This document shows positions 1-7,829 of a stretch of 64,000 bases of DNA, in pieces. Position 1 is the first letter of the stretch; every line of letters begins with the position of its first letter. Under the pieces are notes generated by a model. The model was not told the DNA's origin and ran no database searches. It saw nothing but the letters and a program-made list of their open reading frames with translations. This stretch comes from Comamonas sp. GB3 AK4-5 (GTDB lineage Bacteria > Pseudomonadota > Gammaproteobacteria > Burkholderiales > Burkholderiaceae_C). The stretch covers positions 3,782,001-3,846,000 of the forward strand of contig NZ_CP166730.1 in assembly GCF_041320665.1 (NCBI RefSeq), given 5' to 3'. The position numbers were made by a program, and so were the translations under genes.

Positions 1-149
1 GCACCGGAGTGCAGGTTGATGCGCATGCTGTCGCTGCCACGGTGGAAGGTGCAGGCCGTGGTGACCCACTTCTTGCCTCGGCCCAGCTTCAAACCCTGGG
101 CCTCGAAATAGCTCTGCGGGTCGGGCAGGCGGTCGCGTTCAAAGCCCAT
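1..149 (-). CDS. Primase/TOPRIM-like protein of integrative element, N-terminal fragment
   Basis: Only the first 49 codons are inside the window; the gene continues past position 1. The visible protein starts MGFERDRLPDPQSYFEAQG and includes a Cys-x-x-x-His pair (TACTFHRG), which looks like the start of the zinc-binding module at the N-terminus of phage/plasmid primases. It starts one base after the stop of the upstream gene, so it is the next member of the same minus-strand operon. A replication role would fit a P4-like element, but the fragment is too short to prove it. Confidence 0.5.
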   Translation of the reverse strand, partial: MGFERDRLPDPQSYFEAQGLKLGRGKKWVTTACTFHRGSDSMRINLHSG

Positions 150-150
150 G

Positions 151-507
151 TCAGCAGCCCCCCTGGTTCCAGCGCATCAGGTAGCCAATGGCATTGGCAC
201 GCAGCTCAGCCGCCTTCTCTGGCGTGCGGTGCGGGGAGTTCGCCAAGTCCAGACACAAGACGGCTTCGGAGATTTCAATCCAGGCACGGATAAACAGGTG
301 CTCCATGTCATCCATGGCAGAGACCAGCGCCAGCGCGTCAGGGGCATTGAACTGCTGGTCCCAGGCGCGCACCTCGTTGACCAGGCGCCTGGCTTCGCGG
401 TTGGTGACCGGATCGCCTTCCCAGCTTTTGCCCACCGGTGTGGTGACCAAGGGCGCAAACTTTGGGCAAGGCGCCGCCTGCGCGGGTGTAGCCATAACTT
501 CGTTCAT
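151..507 (-). CDS. Hypothetical protein, integrative-element operon (118 aa)
   Basis: I do not recognise the family. The start MNEVMATPAQAAP is chosen because its ATG overlaps the stop of the upstream gene as ATGA, which implies translational coupling. The protein is soluble, rich in Ala, Glu and Trp, with no signal peptide or membrane segment. Longer in-frame starts run into the upstream gene and are unlikely. Its place between another small gene and a primase-like gene suggests an accessory replication or maintenance role, which is inference only. Confidence 0.6.
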   Translation of the reverse strand: MNEVMATPAQAAPCPKFAPLVTTPVGKSWEGDPVTNREARRLVNEVRAWDQQFNAPDALALVSAMDDMEHLFIRAWIEISEAVLCLDLANSPHRTPEKAAELRANAIGYLMRWNQGGC

Positions 508-815
508 GCTGCACCGCCTTCCTTGATGGCCTGCAGCATCTCCCCATGCGAGCAGTCCGCCAGGTTCGCCATGTCCGCAGCAAGGTATGCACCCATCCGT
601 GCCAAGGTGCGAATGCGCACGGTGCCACCGTCGTCGTCTGCAATGGTCAGAAAGAGCTTTTCCATCCAGTCGAGTGCGTCCGCAGCAGTGCGGGTTGGTG
701 CAATCACATCCTCGGGCCACTTCACGCCAAAGACGGCACTGCAATCCATGTGAGCCAGTTTTTGGCAAGGCTCCGCCATCACTGCCACTTGGGCAGCGTT
801 TTTCTTGGTCGTCAT
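504..815 (-). CDS. Hypothetical protein, integrative-element operon (103 aa)
   Basis: A small acidic soluble protein of unrecognised family, with motifs such as ALDWMEKLFLTIADDDGGTV and a region with several Asp/Glu residues. Its stop overlaps the start of the downstream 118-aa gene (ATGA), and its start lies three bases after the stop of the upstream 67-aa gene. It is therefore part of a tightly packed operon of small element genes. No catalytic motif is visible. Confidence 0.6.
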   Translation of the reverse strand: MTTKKNAAQVAVMAEPCQKLAHMDCSAVFGVKWPEDVIAPTRTAADALDWMEKLFLTIADDDGGTVRIRTLARMGAYLAADMANLADCSHGEMLQAIKEGGAA

Positions 816-818
816 GGT

Positions 819-1022
819 TTAGCCCTCCAGGCTCAGGTCGAGCCCACGCAGGGCGGACAGGGCTTGCACGGCTTTGCGGCGTGCAGCGGCGATATTGGCC
901 TGGGGCTGGCTCAGGTAGTGCAGCGCCATAGCCATGGCGTTATGCGCCTGGGCGTGCAGCTGGATAGGGTCAGGGGTGCCCGTGGTGGGCGATGCGGTGC
1001 GGATGGCTGTGGTGCTGGTCAT
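819..1022 (-). CDS. Small hypothetical protein (67 aa), first gene after the leader region
   Basis: Starts MTSTTAIRTASP with a good ribosome-binding site (AAGGA) about eight bases upstream on the minus strand. The frame stays open much further upstream to about 1415, but that stretch holds inverted and mutually complementary repeats and non-protein-like composition, so I take the short form as real. It has an Ala/Arg-rich C-terminal half that could form helices. Function unknown. It lies directly downstream of the putative antisense-RNA immunity leader and would be the first coding region controlled by it. Confidence 0.5.
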   Translation of the reverse strand: MTSTTAIRTASPTTGTPDPIQLHAQAHNAMAMALHYLSQPQANIAAARRKAVQALSALRGLDLSLEG

Positions 1023-1080
1023 GGACAGGATTCCTTCGAGAGAATCAAGGGGGCCACCGTTTGCGTTCTTACGCGCATCG

Positions 1081-1260
1081 GGTGGAGTGTGGTGGTTAAG
1101 AACACGCTCGAAGACGTGCGGCAGTCCTTGCGGATATGCCCCACCACACCCCGTAACCATGGCGGATGGTGCATGCGAGCGCACCAGCCTCAAAAAAATG
1201 GGCGTGACAAAACCCCGCTTGACGGTGGGGGTTGCAACCTCTTCGAGTGTGGTGTTCTTA
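1081..1260 (-). ncRNA. P4-like immunity leader with mutually complementary segments (putative antisense regulatory RNA)
   Basis: On the minus strand the leader carries ACACCACACTCG (around 1243-1255), then GGGGTGTGGTGG (1141-1152), then ACCACCACACTCC (around 1084-1097). The middle segment is complementary to both flanking ones, the same layout as seqA-seqB-seqC of phage P4 immunity. In addition AAGAACACCACACTCGAAGA (1240-1259) pairs, with a three-base bulge, with 1098-1114. A GC-rich hairpin followed by TTTTGT (about 1207-1233) sits inside and could act as a terminator. The homology to P4 CI/c4-type control is inferred from layout, not from sequence identity. Confidence 0.45.
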
Positions 1261-1417
1261 CGCACCGGGCCTCTCGGCTTGCGGTCAATGTAGCACGACT
1301 GGCAGCTCGATGTGAAGGAGTCAGGTCCAAGATTCCCAATGCTCCAACGTTCAAAACGCGGAATCTTGGAATCTTGGGCACACAGGGGATGTTGATGACT
1401 CGGGTAAACGCTCATCT

Positions 1418-1732
1418 TTAGTTGCCTCCCACCGCTCTCAGCAGCTTCGCTTGCGCACGGCGCTCGCGTGCCTTTGCGCTCAACAATGCACGATATTCAG
1501 GCTTTGTCGCCCCCATCATGGCGATCCATTCCCGCGAGTTGCGGTCGATGTCCGTGTGCTGGTTGCCCGTTTGGCTGCGCCACTGGATGTAGGCTTCTTG
1601 CAGCCTCAGCTTGGCGCTCTTGGCTTTTTTGACTGCCTCGACATAGTTGGCAGCTTGCTCGCAGACTTTCACGAGAGTGCTCACGTAAATCAGGTCTGCG
1701 CCATCGATCTGTGAGGTGGGCGATTTACTCAT
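1418..1732 (-). CDS. Hypothetical protein, cotranscribed with alpA-like gene (104 aa)
   Basis: A basic protein rich in Lys, Ala and Arg with a predicted helical centre (YVEAVKKAKSAKLRLQEAYI) and a basic C-terminus. Its start codon overlaps the stop of the AlpA-like gene (TAATG), so the two are translated together. No known domain is recognised. Given its charge and position it could be a DNA-binding or packaging accessory of the element, but nothing in the sequence proves that. Confidence 0.6.
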   Translation of the reverse strand: MSKSPTSQIDGADLIYVSTLVKVCEQAANYVEAVKKAKSAKLRLQEAYIQWRSQTGNQHTDIDRNSREWIAMMGATKPEYRALLSAKARERRAQAKLLRAVGGN

Positions 1733-1923
1733 TACTTCACCTCTACTTGAGCATCACGCCAGGCAATGAGCTGGTCACCAGGGATGACCGTACAGCGCGG
1801 AGATAGGCGAATGGGCTGAGGGAAGCCGGGGCGGGTCTTGATCCAGCGCCAGAGAGTTGCGGTGCCAATGCCCAGCAGCTCAGCGGCTTGCTTCGGTCGA
1901 TAGGACTGGGAAAATGAGGCCAA
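1732..1923 (-). CDS. alpA: AlpA-family transcriptional regulator / excisionase-like HTH protein
   Basis: A 63-aa protein with the typical short MerR/AlpA-type helix-turn-helix: YRPKQAAELLGIGTATLWRW at residues 8-27, then a wing-like segment PGFPQPIRLSPRCTVIPGDQL. AlpA proteins act on integrase expression or excision in P4-like prophages and islands. It lies about 1 kb from the integrase gene on the same strand and is followed by a coupled 104-aa gene. Its length is normal for the family (60-70 aa). Upstream (1924-2028) there is a T-rich stretch that could hold its promoter. Confidence 0.85.
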   Translation of the reverse strand: MASFSQSYRPKQAAELLGIGTATLWRWIKTRPGFPQPIRLSPRCTVIPGDQLIAWRDAQVEVK

Positions 1924-2028
1924 TGTTCACTCCATCTAATCCCGCGTTGCATCAGTACTGCGGTATGGGAGTGAGTAGAAAAGTTCTGGTTTTTTTTCGC
2001 CTCTACGTTGTTCTAGTTTTTTTGAGCA

Positions 2029-2709
2029 TCAACGTAGGGCATCGATGCCACTGGCAACAACACGCGGCCCAACAGGCAGGTCAAGGTGCTCGCCCAACCT
2101 TCCCACAAAACCTGCAAACCAGCTGGCCGCATCCTTCGGAGGATAAACACCGGTCATTGCATGAACACGTTCAGCCAGCATTGATACATAGCCGCGAGCA
2201 CGCATCAGCAAAGGCTTACTGGTGGTGTCTGGCGTGAATTGCTGGACAGCATAGTTCGACGATTTTTCAAGTGCATCAACCCAGTCCCACGCGAACGACA
2301 ACAAACTCCCGTTTGGCTGCTTGATAGCAGCTTTGACCGCATCGTTCAGGGCAACAGGCGGGGTTGTCCCGTAAGCAAGATAGTCAGTGTGGGCTTGCAG
2401 TGCCTGGTGCGCAGGGACACTCAGTGCATTCAAGCTGGACAATAGACGGTGGGCATCGCGTGCAATACGTTCGATCTGCGCTCGCTGGACTTGAACTGGC
2501 AACAGTTCACCATCCATAACCATTTGCCCTATATCGTTGGCAAACTCAATCAGGGCTTGCCTTTGCTCGGCTGTCAGAGGTGATTTCGCCAGATGCAGTA
2601 GCAACTCTTCTCGCAATGTGCATGGCAAAAATTCCGGATTTATCCAGCCACCTTCTCCTGTAGAAAAGTCTGGCTTTTCAATGTGTCGCATTGGGCACCT
2701 CAATTGCAA
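2029..2709 (-). CDS. Hypothetical protein of the integrative element (226 aa)
   Basis: I do not recognise a family. The protein is soluble and mixed alpha-helical in appearance, with no signal peptide or membrane helix. It lies between the integrase and the AlpA-like gene, where P4-type islands often carry a cargo or regulatory gene. A second in-frame Met, MRHIEKPDF (residue 7), is an equally possible start. Base composition is lower in GC than neighbouring genes, in line with recent acquisition. A defence or regulatory role is possible but not shown. Confidence 0.65.
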   Translation of the reverse strand: MQLRCPMRHIEKPDFSTGEGGWINPEFLPCTLREELLLHLAKSPLTAEQRQALIEFANDIGQMVMDGELLPVQVQRAQIERIARDAHRLLSSLNALSVPAHQALQAHTDYLAYGTTPPVALNDAVKAAIKQPNGSLLSFAWDWVDALEKSSNYAVQQFTPDTTSKPLLMRARGYVSMLAERVHAMTGVYPPKDAASWFAGFVGRLGEHLDLPVGPRVVASGIDALR

Positions 2710-2725
2710 AAGTAAAGATTGATTC

Positions 2726-3913
2726 CTAGCCTAAAAAAACCGCCCATGCAGCCATCATCTCGGCCCGCTTGGCAAATAAGTCGCCGCGCCGGTATGCCGC
2801 TTCCACGGCATTGCCGATGGTGTGGGCCAGGGCCATTTCGGCCACCTCTCGCGGGTAGTTGGTGCGCTCGGCAGCCCAGTCGCGGAAGGTGGAGCGCATA
2901 CCGTGCGGCACAGCGTCCAGCTCCATGCGCCGCATCACAGCGGTGAGCGTCATATCGGACAGCACGCCACCACGGGGAGCGGGGAACACCAGCTCGTTGC
3001 CCTCGATGCGCGGCAGGTCTGACAGCAGCGCCAGCGCCTGGGATGACAGTGGCACTCGGTGCTCCTTGTGGGCCTTCATGCGCTCGGCCGGAACGGTCCA
3101 CACTGCAGCGTCCATGTCGATCTCTGTCCAGGTGGCACCGCGCACCTCGCCAGAGCGTGCAGCGGTAAGCACCAGGAACTCCAGCGCTCGCGGTGAGATG
3201 CCTTTGCGCTGGTGCAGGTCTGCCATGAAGCCGGGCATGGCATCGATGGCCAAGGCGCGGTGGTGGACCACGCGAGCAATCTTGGTGGGGGCCGGCAACA
3301 GCTTGTCGAGGTGGCCACGCCAGCGCGCAGGGTTCTCGCCTTCACGAAAGCCGCGCACCCTGGCCCAGTCCAGCACCTGCTCAATACGGCCGCGCAGCCG
3401 GTTGGCAGTCTCGGTTTTGTCTTTCCAGATGGGCTGCAGAACATTCAGCACATGCGCCTGGCCAATGTCTCCAACCTGCAGTTTTCCAATGAGTGGATAG
3501 GCGTAGGCTTCAAGCGATGCCGTCCATTGCGCACGGTGCTTGGCGTTGCGCCATTCATCACTCTTCGCGTCGATGAGAGCCAGGCATGCGGTCTCAAACG
3601 TCATGCTCTTGGCCTGCTCTGCTCGCAGGGCGCTCAGGGCTTGTTCGCGCTCAAGGATTGGGTCAGTACCCTGAGCAATCTTGGCACGGGCCTCTCGCGC
3701 TTTTTCCTTGGCCCCTGCAAGGGTCACGCCAGGAAAACCTCCCAGCCCCATGTCACGCCGCTTACCGCCGATAGTTGCCCGAAGAATCCATGAGCGTGCG
3801 CCACTGCGGGTAATCTGGAGGTACAGCCCGGGAACCCCACCAATAGCGTGCATTCCAGGCTCTTGCAGCCTGCTCACAGCAAGCGCTCCAAGCTCTGTTA
3901 CTTTTAGACGCAT
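2726..3913 (-). CDS. int: P4-type tyrosine recombinase (integrase)
   Basis: Catalyses site-specific integration and excision of the element. The N-terminal region (residues 1-95) matches the DUF4102 arm-binding domain of P4-like integrases (GVPGLYLQITRSGARSWILR; MGLGGFPGVTLAGAK). A core-binding domain (about 105-205) precedes the catalytic domain. Catalytic residues are visible: Arg253 in AARSGEVRG, His337 and Arg340 in PHGMRSTFRDW, His364 in LAHTIG and the nucleophile Tyr374 in AAYRRGDLF. Full length (395 aa) for the family. It is the outermost gene of the element, reading inward, so the attachment site should lie just beyond its start. Confidence 0.95.
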   Translation of the reverse strand: MRLKVTELGALAVSRLQEPGMHAIGGVPGLYLQITRSGARSWILRATIGGKRRDMGLGGFPGVTLAGAKEKAREARAKIAQGTDPILEREQALSALRAEQAKSMTFETACLALIDAKSDEWRNAKHRAQWTASLEAYAYPLIGKLQVGDIGQAHVLNVLQPIWKDKTETANRLRGRIEQVLDWARVRGFREGENPARWRGHLDKLLPAPTKIARVVHHRALAIDAMPGFMADLHQRKGISPRALEFLVLTAARSGEVRGATWTEIDMDAAVWTVPAERMKAHKEHRVPLSSQALALLSDLPRIEGNELVFPAPRGGVLSDMTLTAVMRRMELDAVPHGMRSTFRDWAAERTNYPREVAEMALAHTIGNAVEAAYRRGDLFAKRAEMMAAWAVFLG

Positions 3914-3945
3914 TTAGTCTCCGTCGAACTATTTGCCGTTTTCTG

Positions 3946-3968
3946 TACCCATCAATCTACCCATCAAT
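3946..3968. repeat. Tandem direct repeat TACCCATCAAT, candidate integrase arm-type site
   Basis: Two perfect copies of TACCCATCAAT at 3946-3956 and 3958-3968 have a 12-base period and lie 33 bases upstream of the integrase start. Short direct repeats next to an integrase gene commonly serve as arm-type binding sites. That role is inferred. Confidence 0.45.
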
Positions 3969-4453
3969 AGGTATGAGATTGGTAGCGACTATAGGCGATT
4001 ACGTGAGACAAATGTAATAGCAGAGTGTTTTTACCCCATCTGATGAAATGAGACTTTTTGAGGTTTCGTGATTCCCTATCTCGTCGGTCACAGCCTCCGC
4101 CAGCACACTAGGAAACAAGCGCCTCTCGGGGCGCTTTTTTCTTGCCTTCGCCAGCCTGATCTTGCCCTTGCTTCGTGCAGCTCCTGGCCCACGATGGGCC
4201 CGCCTTTTTCACGTAGTGCATCCCTGCCTGTGGCGCTTACAAAAAGCCATCCGCTCCACTGCCTGCTGCCGGGCCAGCTCACGCACCACGAGCCCGCCCT
4301 CGTGCATGCGACTTGACACTGATGCGTTCTGGCAGGCGCTAGAAGCACGCTGCTGCATCCTCGGGATTTTTCTTCATCAATTTGTCATGGACATAACAAA
4401 GTGCTGAAGCGGACTGGTGCTCGCCCTGGTCAAAGCGCGCGGTTCCATCGCGT
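3969..4453. other. Element/host boundary region without a convincing gene
   Basis: A 485-base stretch between the integrase side and the first host gene. The crossover site must lie somewhere around 3,970-4,110, but without the other end it cannot be placed. The only clear structure is the hairpin terminator at 4117-4140. I searched for a tRNA or tmRNA 3' end by eye and found no convincing T-arm. Short open frames here do not look like proteins. Confidence 0.4.
4117..4140 (+). terminator. Rho-independent terminator near the element boundary
   Basis: AAGCGCC (4117-4123) pairs with GGCGCTT (4130-4136) across a six-base loop, followed by a run of T to 4140. It probably ends the host gene interrupted by, or adjacent to, the integration site. 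The gene it served is not visible in this window. Confidence 0.7.
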
Positions 4454-4801
4454 TCAACGTGTGGACACCAGTGGCGAGTAGGTGGTCGATAACGGTGGGC
4501 GTTGCGGCTGAGCCGAATGGCCGAAGTTCGACCCCATCCGAATCGCAGTGGCCGAGCGATTGAAGAGACCCAGCTCATTCGACGGTCGCATCACACTGCG
4601 AGCCGACCCCGGCGCCTTGCCCTCCACCACTGGGGTACGCAAGGCCAGGGGCAAGAGCTGTGCACTCAAACACTCGTAGGGCAGCGTACGGATACCGTTG
4701 ACTTCGATGGCGATACACGACTTCTCATTCTTTTCTTGCGCCACGGCAGCAGTCGCATAGGCCGCAAAAAACAGTGTGGCGACGATCACGGTGCAGTGCA
4801 T
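4454..4801 (-). CDS. Small exported protein of unknown function
   Basis: A 115-aa protein with a clear Sec signal peptide (hydrophobic VIVATLFFAAYATAAVA, probable cleavage after AVA-QE at about residue 21). The mature part has two Cys (SCIAIEVNGIRTLPYECLSAQ) that could form a disulfide, then a segment ending near NRSATAIRMGSNFGHSAQPQ. I believe similar small exported proteins occur next to secretion clusters, but I cannot name the family. It is divergent from the regulator-like gene at 5173 and is the first apparent host gene beside the element. Confidence 0.6.
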   Translation of the reverse strand: MHCTVIVATLFFAAYATAAVAQEKNEKSCIAIEVNGIRTLPYECLSAQLLPLALRTPVVEGKAPGSARSVMRPSNELGLFNRSATAIRMGSNFGHSAQPQRPPLSTTYSPLVSTR

Positions 4802-5172
4802 ACGCGTTGTCCTTTCCCTAGCCTGTTCCGTATTATTTCACGCCAATATTGATACTTCAACGACAACTTATCGCCACAATGATTTCCGGGATTTCACTTC
4901 ATAACCCCGTCATTAACAGGCCATAAAATACCCCTGCCGCAATAATAATGATCGATAAGGGATCAGGATGCTTTGTAGCATTCCTGAAGGAGTATCTCTA
5001 CAAAACAAAGACATGCATTACCGCCTTTCTTCTTCAGGAGGGCGAGATTATGTAAATACCTTGTTACGCGGTCTTCAGCATGCAGCGTCTGTTCGCGAAA
5101 AACAGTTTTATCCACCGTCATGAATGGATGCTGTGGCGTGCACGGAAACACAAAAGTTTTGGAGATTCCTTG
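4802..5172. promoter_or_regulatory. AT-rich divergent intergenic region
   Basis: 371 bases separating the small exported protein (minus) from the regulator-like gene (plus). It is markedly more AT-rich than its neighbours (runs such as TATTATTTCACG and AATAATAATGATCGAT), as expected for divergent promoters. It contains GATTTCCGGGATTTC near 4881-4895, which resembles sequences near other promoters in the locus. No gene is convincing here; an in-frame upstream extension of the plus-strand gene reaches 5080 but is less likely than the 5173 start. Confidence 0.45.
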
Positions 5173-5874
5173 ATGGAAAGAAGGACGGCAAAGCGTAAAT
5201 CCAGGTCGGGGGCAGGGTCCAACGGAAACCGGGTGACGATGACCGAGCTGGACGAGAAGCTATCGGAGTGGGTCGGTGTGGCGAGGAGTAGCGGGCCGGT
5301 GATTGTCGATCGCTATGAGGCCCCCTGGGTCTGCATCGTCTCGTACCCGACCTGGCACGATATCAGCCACCTGAAGTCATACATTCCCGGGGGGGACCAT
5401 GAACTGGTGTCCCTGCGAGAAGTGATTGACAACGCATTCGCCTATGAGGGCGATGCACTCACCGATCTGGTTGACCGCTGCGAGAGCGAGGTGGCACCCA
5501 AGTTCGTCATCCGCGCGTGGGTGCTGCAAATCGTCTATTCAATCGGGCACGCGGCCATCGTTCGTGAAGCCCTGGCCTACAACATGCTTTGGCGATGGTT
5601 TGTTGGCTACACCGGCGCCTGGGAGCCACTGCCGAAAGCAGAGGCTTTCATCCATGACATGCGAATGGTCAGCACCGACCCACGCGTCGTGCAAGTCGTG
5701 CATCGCTGCCTGTCGAAGAATATTGTCACGCAACCTGAATTGAGCGAATTTCGTATCAATTTTGGATTACTCGACACATTGCATGCCCATTATTCCGACA
5801 TGAAACTCGGAAGTCACAAAATAATCCCAGTGCACCCGCCCTCGCAGGGAGCAGACCCGACAACTCCTGGTTAA
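5173..5874 (+). CDS. Phd-like N-terminus joined to IS5/DUF772-type transposase-like segment; putative regulator
   Basis: A 233-aa protein starting MERRTAKRKSRSG after a GGAG ribosome-binding site. Residues about 25-65 (TELDEKLSEWVGVARSSGPV then APWVCIVSYPTW) resemble the short beta-alpha fold of Phd/YefM-type antitoxins. Residues about 110-195 resemble the N-terminal DUF772 part of IS5-family transposases (VLQIVYSIGHAAIVREALAY, MLWRWFVGYTGAWEPLP). The DDE catalytic core is absent, so it cannot be an active transposase. It stands alone upstream of the tpsB operon in the same direction, which suggests a domesticated DNA-binding regulator. That role is inferred; a degenerate insertion sequence is the alternative. 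Confidence 0.6.
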   Translation: MERRTAKRKSRSGAGSNGNRVTMTELDEKLSEWVGVARSSGPVIVDRYEAPWVCIVSYPTWHDISHLKSYIPGGDHELVSLREVIDNAFAYEGDALTDLVDRCESEVAPKFVIRAWVLQIVYSIGHAAIVREALAYNMLWRWFVGYTGAWEPLPKAEAFIHDMRMVSTDPRVVQVVHRCLSKNIVTQPELSEFRINFGLLDTLHAHYSDMKLGSHKIIPVHPPSQGADPTTPG

Positions 5875-5980
5875 TTTGACTGGGCGATGGGGTTTTAGCC
5901 CCATCCAACGCCAATCTCCCGAACATTTCCTATTTGGTTCCAAAAAAGCCTCTGGCAGGGATGGCTGCGTCTATTTTCAG

Positions 5981-6000
5981 ACTAAATATCCCGATTTTTA
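5981..6000. promoter_or_regulatory. Dyad ATC-GG-GAT motif upstream of tpsB, shared with pstS-like promoters
   Basis: Read on the minus strand, TAAAAATCGGGATATTTAG forms an imperfect palindrome. The core AAAAATCGGGA recurs upstream of both PstS-like genes (27146-27169 and 29071-29094). It lies in the 269-base gap before the TpsB gene, which otherwise holds no gene. An operator shared across the locus is a hypothesis. Confidence 0.3.
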
Positions 6001-6143
6001 TACATCATCTCGTCAAGAGTGCTCATTAATCTAAAGCTGGTTCGGAAGGGTTTGTCCGTGATCGCTCTTTAACCTCCGATCTTTCAATTCACTGGCTTCA
6101 GAGAAACCGTTGACACCCAGACAACTTCAGGAGCGCGCAATCG

Positions 6144-7799
6144 ATGCGGAGAGTTTTTTCACCCATTTCAGCCATGCGAAAGCCGCGCTCACGTCGCATG
6201 TTCGCCCGGGTCGCCTTGCTGGCCATCGGCATCCATGGAATGCTGGGAGCCAGCGCCTCCCATGCACAGTCAGATGAGCTCGCCAACCCGGCAGCCGCAG
6301 CCAAACCGGGGCGGGTCACCATTCGCGAGTACATCGTGCGCGGCAACTCCACCCTGGACGCCGAGACCATCGAAAAAGCGGTCTACCCGCACCTGGGGCC
6401 CGATCGCACCATGGCCGACATCGAGGCCGCTCGCGATGCACTACAAAAGGCCTACAACGACGGCGGCTACCAGTCGGTCTACGTTGACTTGTCCGAACAA
6501 CAGGTTATCGGCGGGGTAGTGATCCTGCAGGTGGCAGAGACCAAGGTCGGGCGGGTGCGCGTCACCGGGGCCCACTACCACTCCCCCATGGAAATTCGCA
6601 ACCAGGTGCCAGCGCTGCAGGAAAGCGAAGTGCCGAACTTCCGGTTGGCGCAGGCCCAATTGGGCGAGCTCAATCACACGCCCGACAGACAGGTCATTCC
6701 CAGCGTCAAGCCTGGGCAAATCCCCGGCACCATGGATGTGGACCTGCAGGTTGACGACAAAACCCCCTGGAGCTTCAGCGCCGGCCTGAACAATGACTAC
6801 AGCGCCGACACCAGCAACCTGCGCGCCACGGCGACCATCAGCCACAGCAATCTTTGGCAGCGCGGGCATTCAGCGTCCATCACCTTCTTCACCGCCCCCC
6901 GGGAAATGGCGGACTCCAAGGTTATGTCCGCCTCCTATTCCGCACCACTGAGCAAGCGCTGGAGCCTGGACTTCTCCGGCTACAAGAGCGACAGCAACGT
7001 GGCCACGGTGGGCGACACCAATGTGCTGGGCAAGGGCCATTCGGTGGGCGTGGCTGCCCGCTATACCTGGGAGCCCATGGGCAGCTGGTCTCACTCGACG
7101 GCGATCGGGCTGGAGTTCAAGGACTTCGATGAAGACCTGCAATTCGGCACGGACAGCCAGAGTGCGCCAATCAGCTACACGCCCATCACGCTCTCCTACA
7201 ACGGCTACCGGACAACGGAGGCCTCGCAGTCCGCAATCGACCTGGGCCTGATCGGCGCTTCACGCAGCTTCTTCAGCATCGGCAGCGACGACAACGCATT
7301 CAACGACAAACGCTGGCTGGCCAATCCGAGCTTCTTGGTCTTCAAGGGCAATCTGAAGCACACGCAGGACTTCGCGCGTGGCTGGCAAGTGCAGGGCCGC
7401 GTCAACTTCCAGCTGGCGTCAGGGCCACTGGTCTCCAACGAGCAGTTTTCGGCAGGTGGCACCACCAGTGTCCGTGGCTACTACGCCGCCGAACGCACCG
7501 GCGACGACGGCTATCTGCTGGGTGCCGAGCTGCGCACGCCATCGCTGGGCACATGGCTCGGTACGGCGGTCAGTGAGTGGCGCTTCTACGCGTTTGCAGA
7601 AACCGCAGGCCTGCGGCTGCGCGATCCACTACCCGAACAAGAGGCGCGCTATCAGCTGGCAAGTGTGGGCCTCGGCACGCGCCTGCGGCTCTTCAACTGG
7701 TTCTCCGCAACCCTTGACTGGGGCTACCCGCTACGGGACGGACCCCAAACGGAAAAGCACGACCCTCGCCTGAATTTCAACCTTCACGCTAGTTTTTGA
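6144..7799 (+). CDS. TpsB-family outer-membrane transporter (ShlB/FhaC/HecB type)
   Basis: Two-partner secretion pore that translocates a TpsA exoprotein across the outer membrane. A signal peptide with an extended N-terminus (ARVALLAIGIHGMLGASASHA) is followed by a POTRA domain at about residues 55-130 (VTIREYIVRGNSTLDAETIE) and a 16-strand barrel region. The family hallmark VRGY is present in the loop TTSVRGYYAAERTGDDG near residue 443. The protein ends in aromatic Phe as expected for an outer-membrane barrel. At 551 aa it is normal length. An AGGAG sequence lies about 11 bases before the start. It heads an operon with an ExbB/ExbD/TonB module, and its most likely substrate is the giant TpsA-like protein encoded at 30598-43974. 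Confidence 0.93.
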   Translation: MRRVFSPISAMRKPRSRRMFARVALLAIGIHGMLGASASHAQSDELANPAAAAKPGRVTIREYIVRGNSTLDAETIEKAVYPHLGPDRTMADIEAARDALQKAYNDGGYQSVYVDLSEQQVIGGVVILQVAETKVGRVRVTGAHYHSPMEIRNQVPALQESEVPNFRLAQAQLGELNHTPDRQVIPSVKPGQIPGTMDVDLQVDDKTPWSFSAGLNNDYSADTSNLRATATISHSNLWQRGHSASITFFTAPREMADSKVMSASYSAPLSKRWSLDFSGYKSDSNVATVGDTNVLGKGHSVGVAARYTWEPMGSWSHSTAIGLEFKDFDEDLQFGTDSQSAPISYTPITLSYNGYRTTEASQSAIDLGLIGASRSFFSIGSDDNAFNDKRWLANPSFLVFKGNLKHTQDFARGWQVQGRVNFQLASGPLVSNEQFSAGGTTSVRGYYAAERTGDDGYLLGAELRTPSLGTWLGTAVSEWRFYAFAETAGLRLRDPLPEQEARYQLASVGLGTRLRLFNWFSATLDWGYPLRDGPQTEKHDPRLNFNLHASF

Positions 7800-7829
7800 C
7801 CCCTTCTGAGTCTTCCGGAGATCACGACG

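Noticed and set aside
1023..1415. N-terminal extension of the 67-aa gene to a 198-aa protein
   Set aside because: The extension consists of complementary repeats and hairpins and has no ribosome-binding site, while a good one precedes the short form.
4060..4110. tRNA/tmRNA 3' end or guaA 3' end as integration target
   Set aside because: The T-loop consensus is not met in either strand, and the resemblance to the end of guaA on the minus strand is too short and in an orientation that does not fit the flank.
5080..5172. Upstream extension of the transposase-like/Phd-like gene to 5080
   Set aside because: A better ribosome-binding site (GGAG) is placed before ATG 5173, and the extra 31 residues lie in the AT-rich promoter region.
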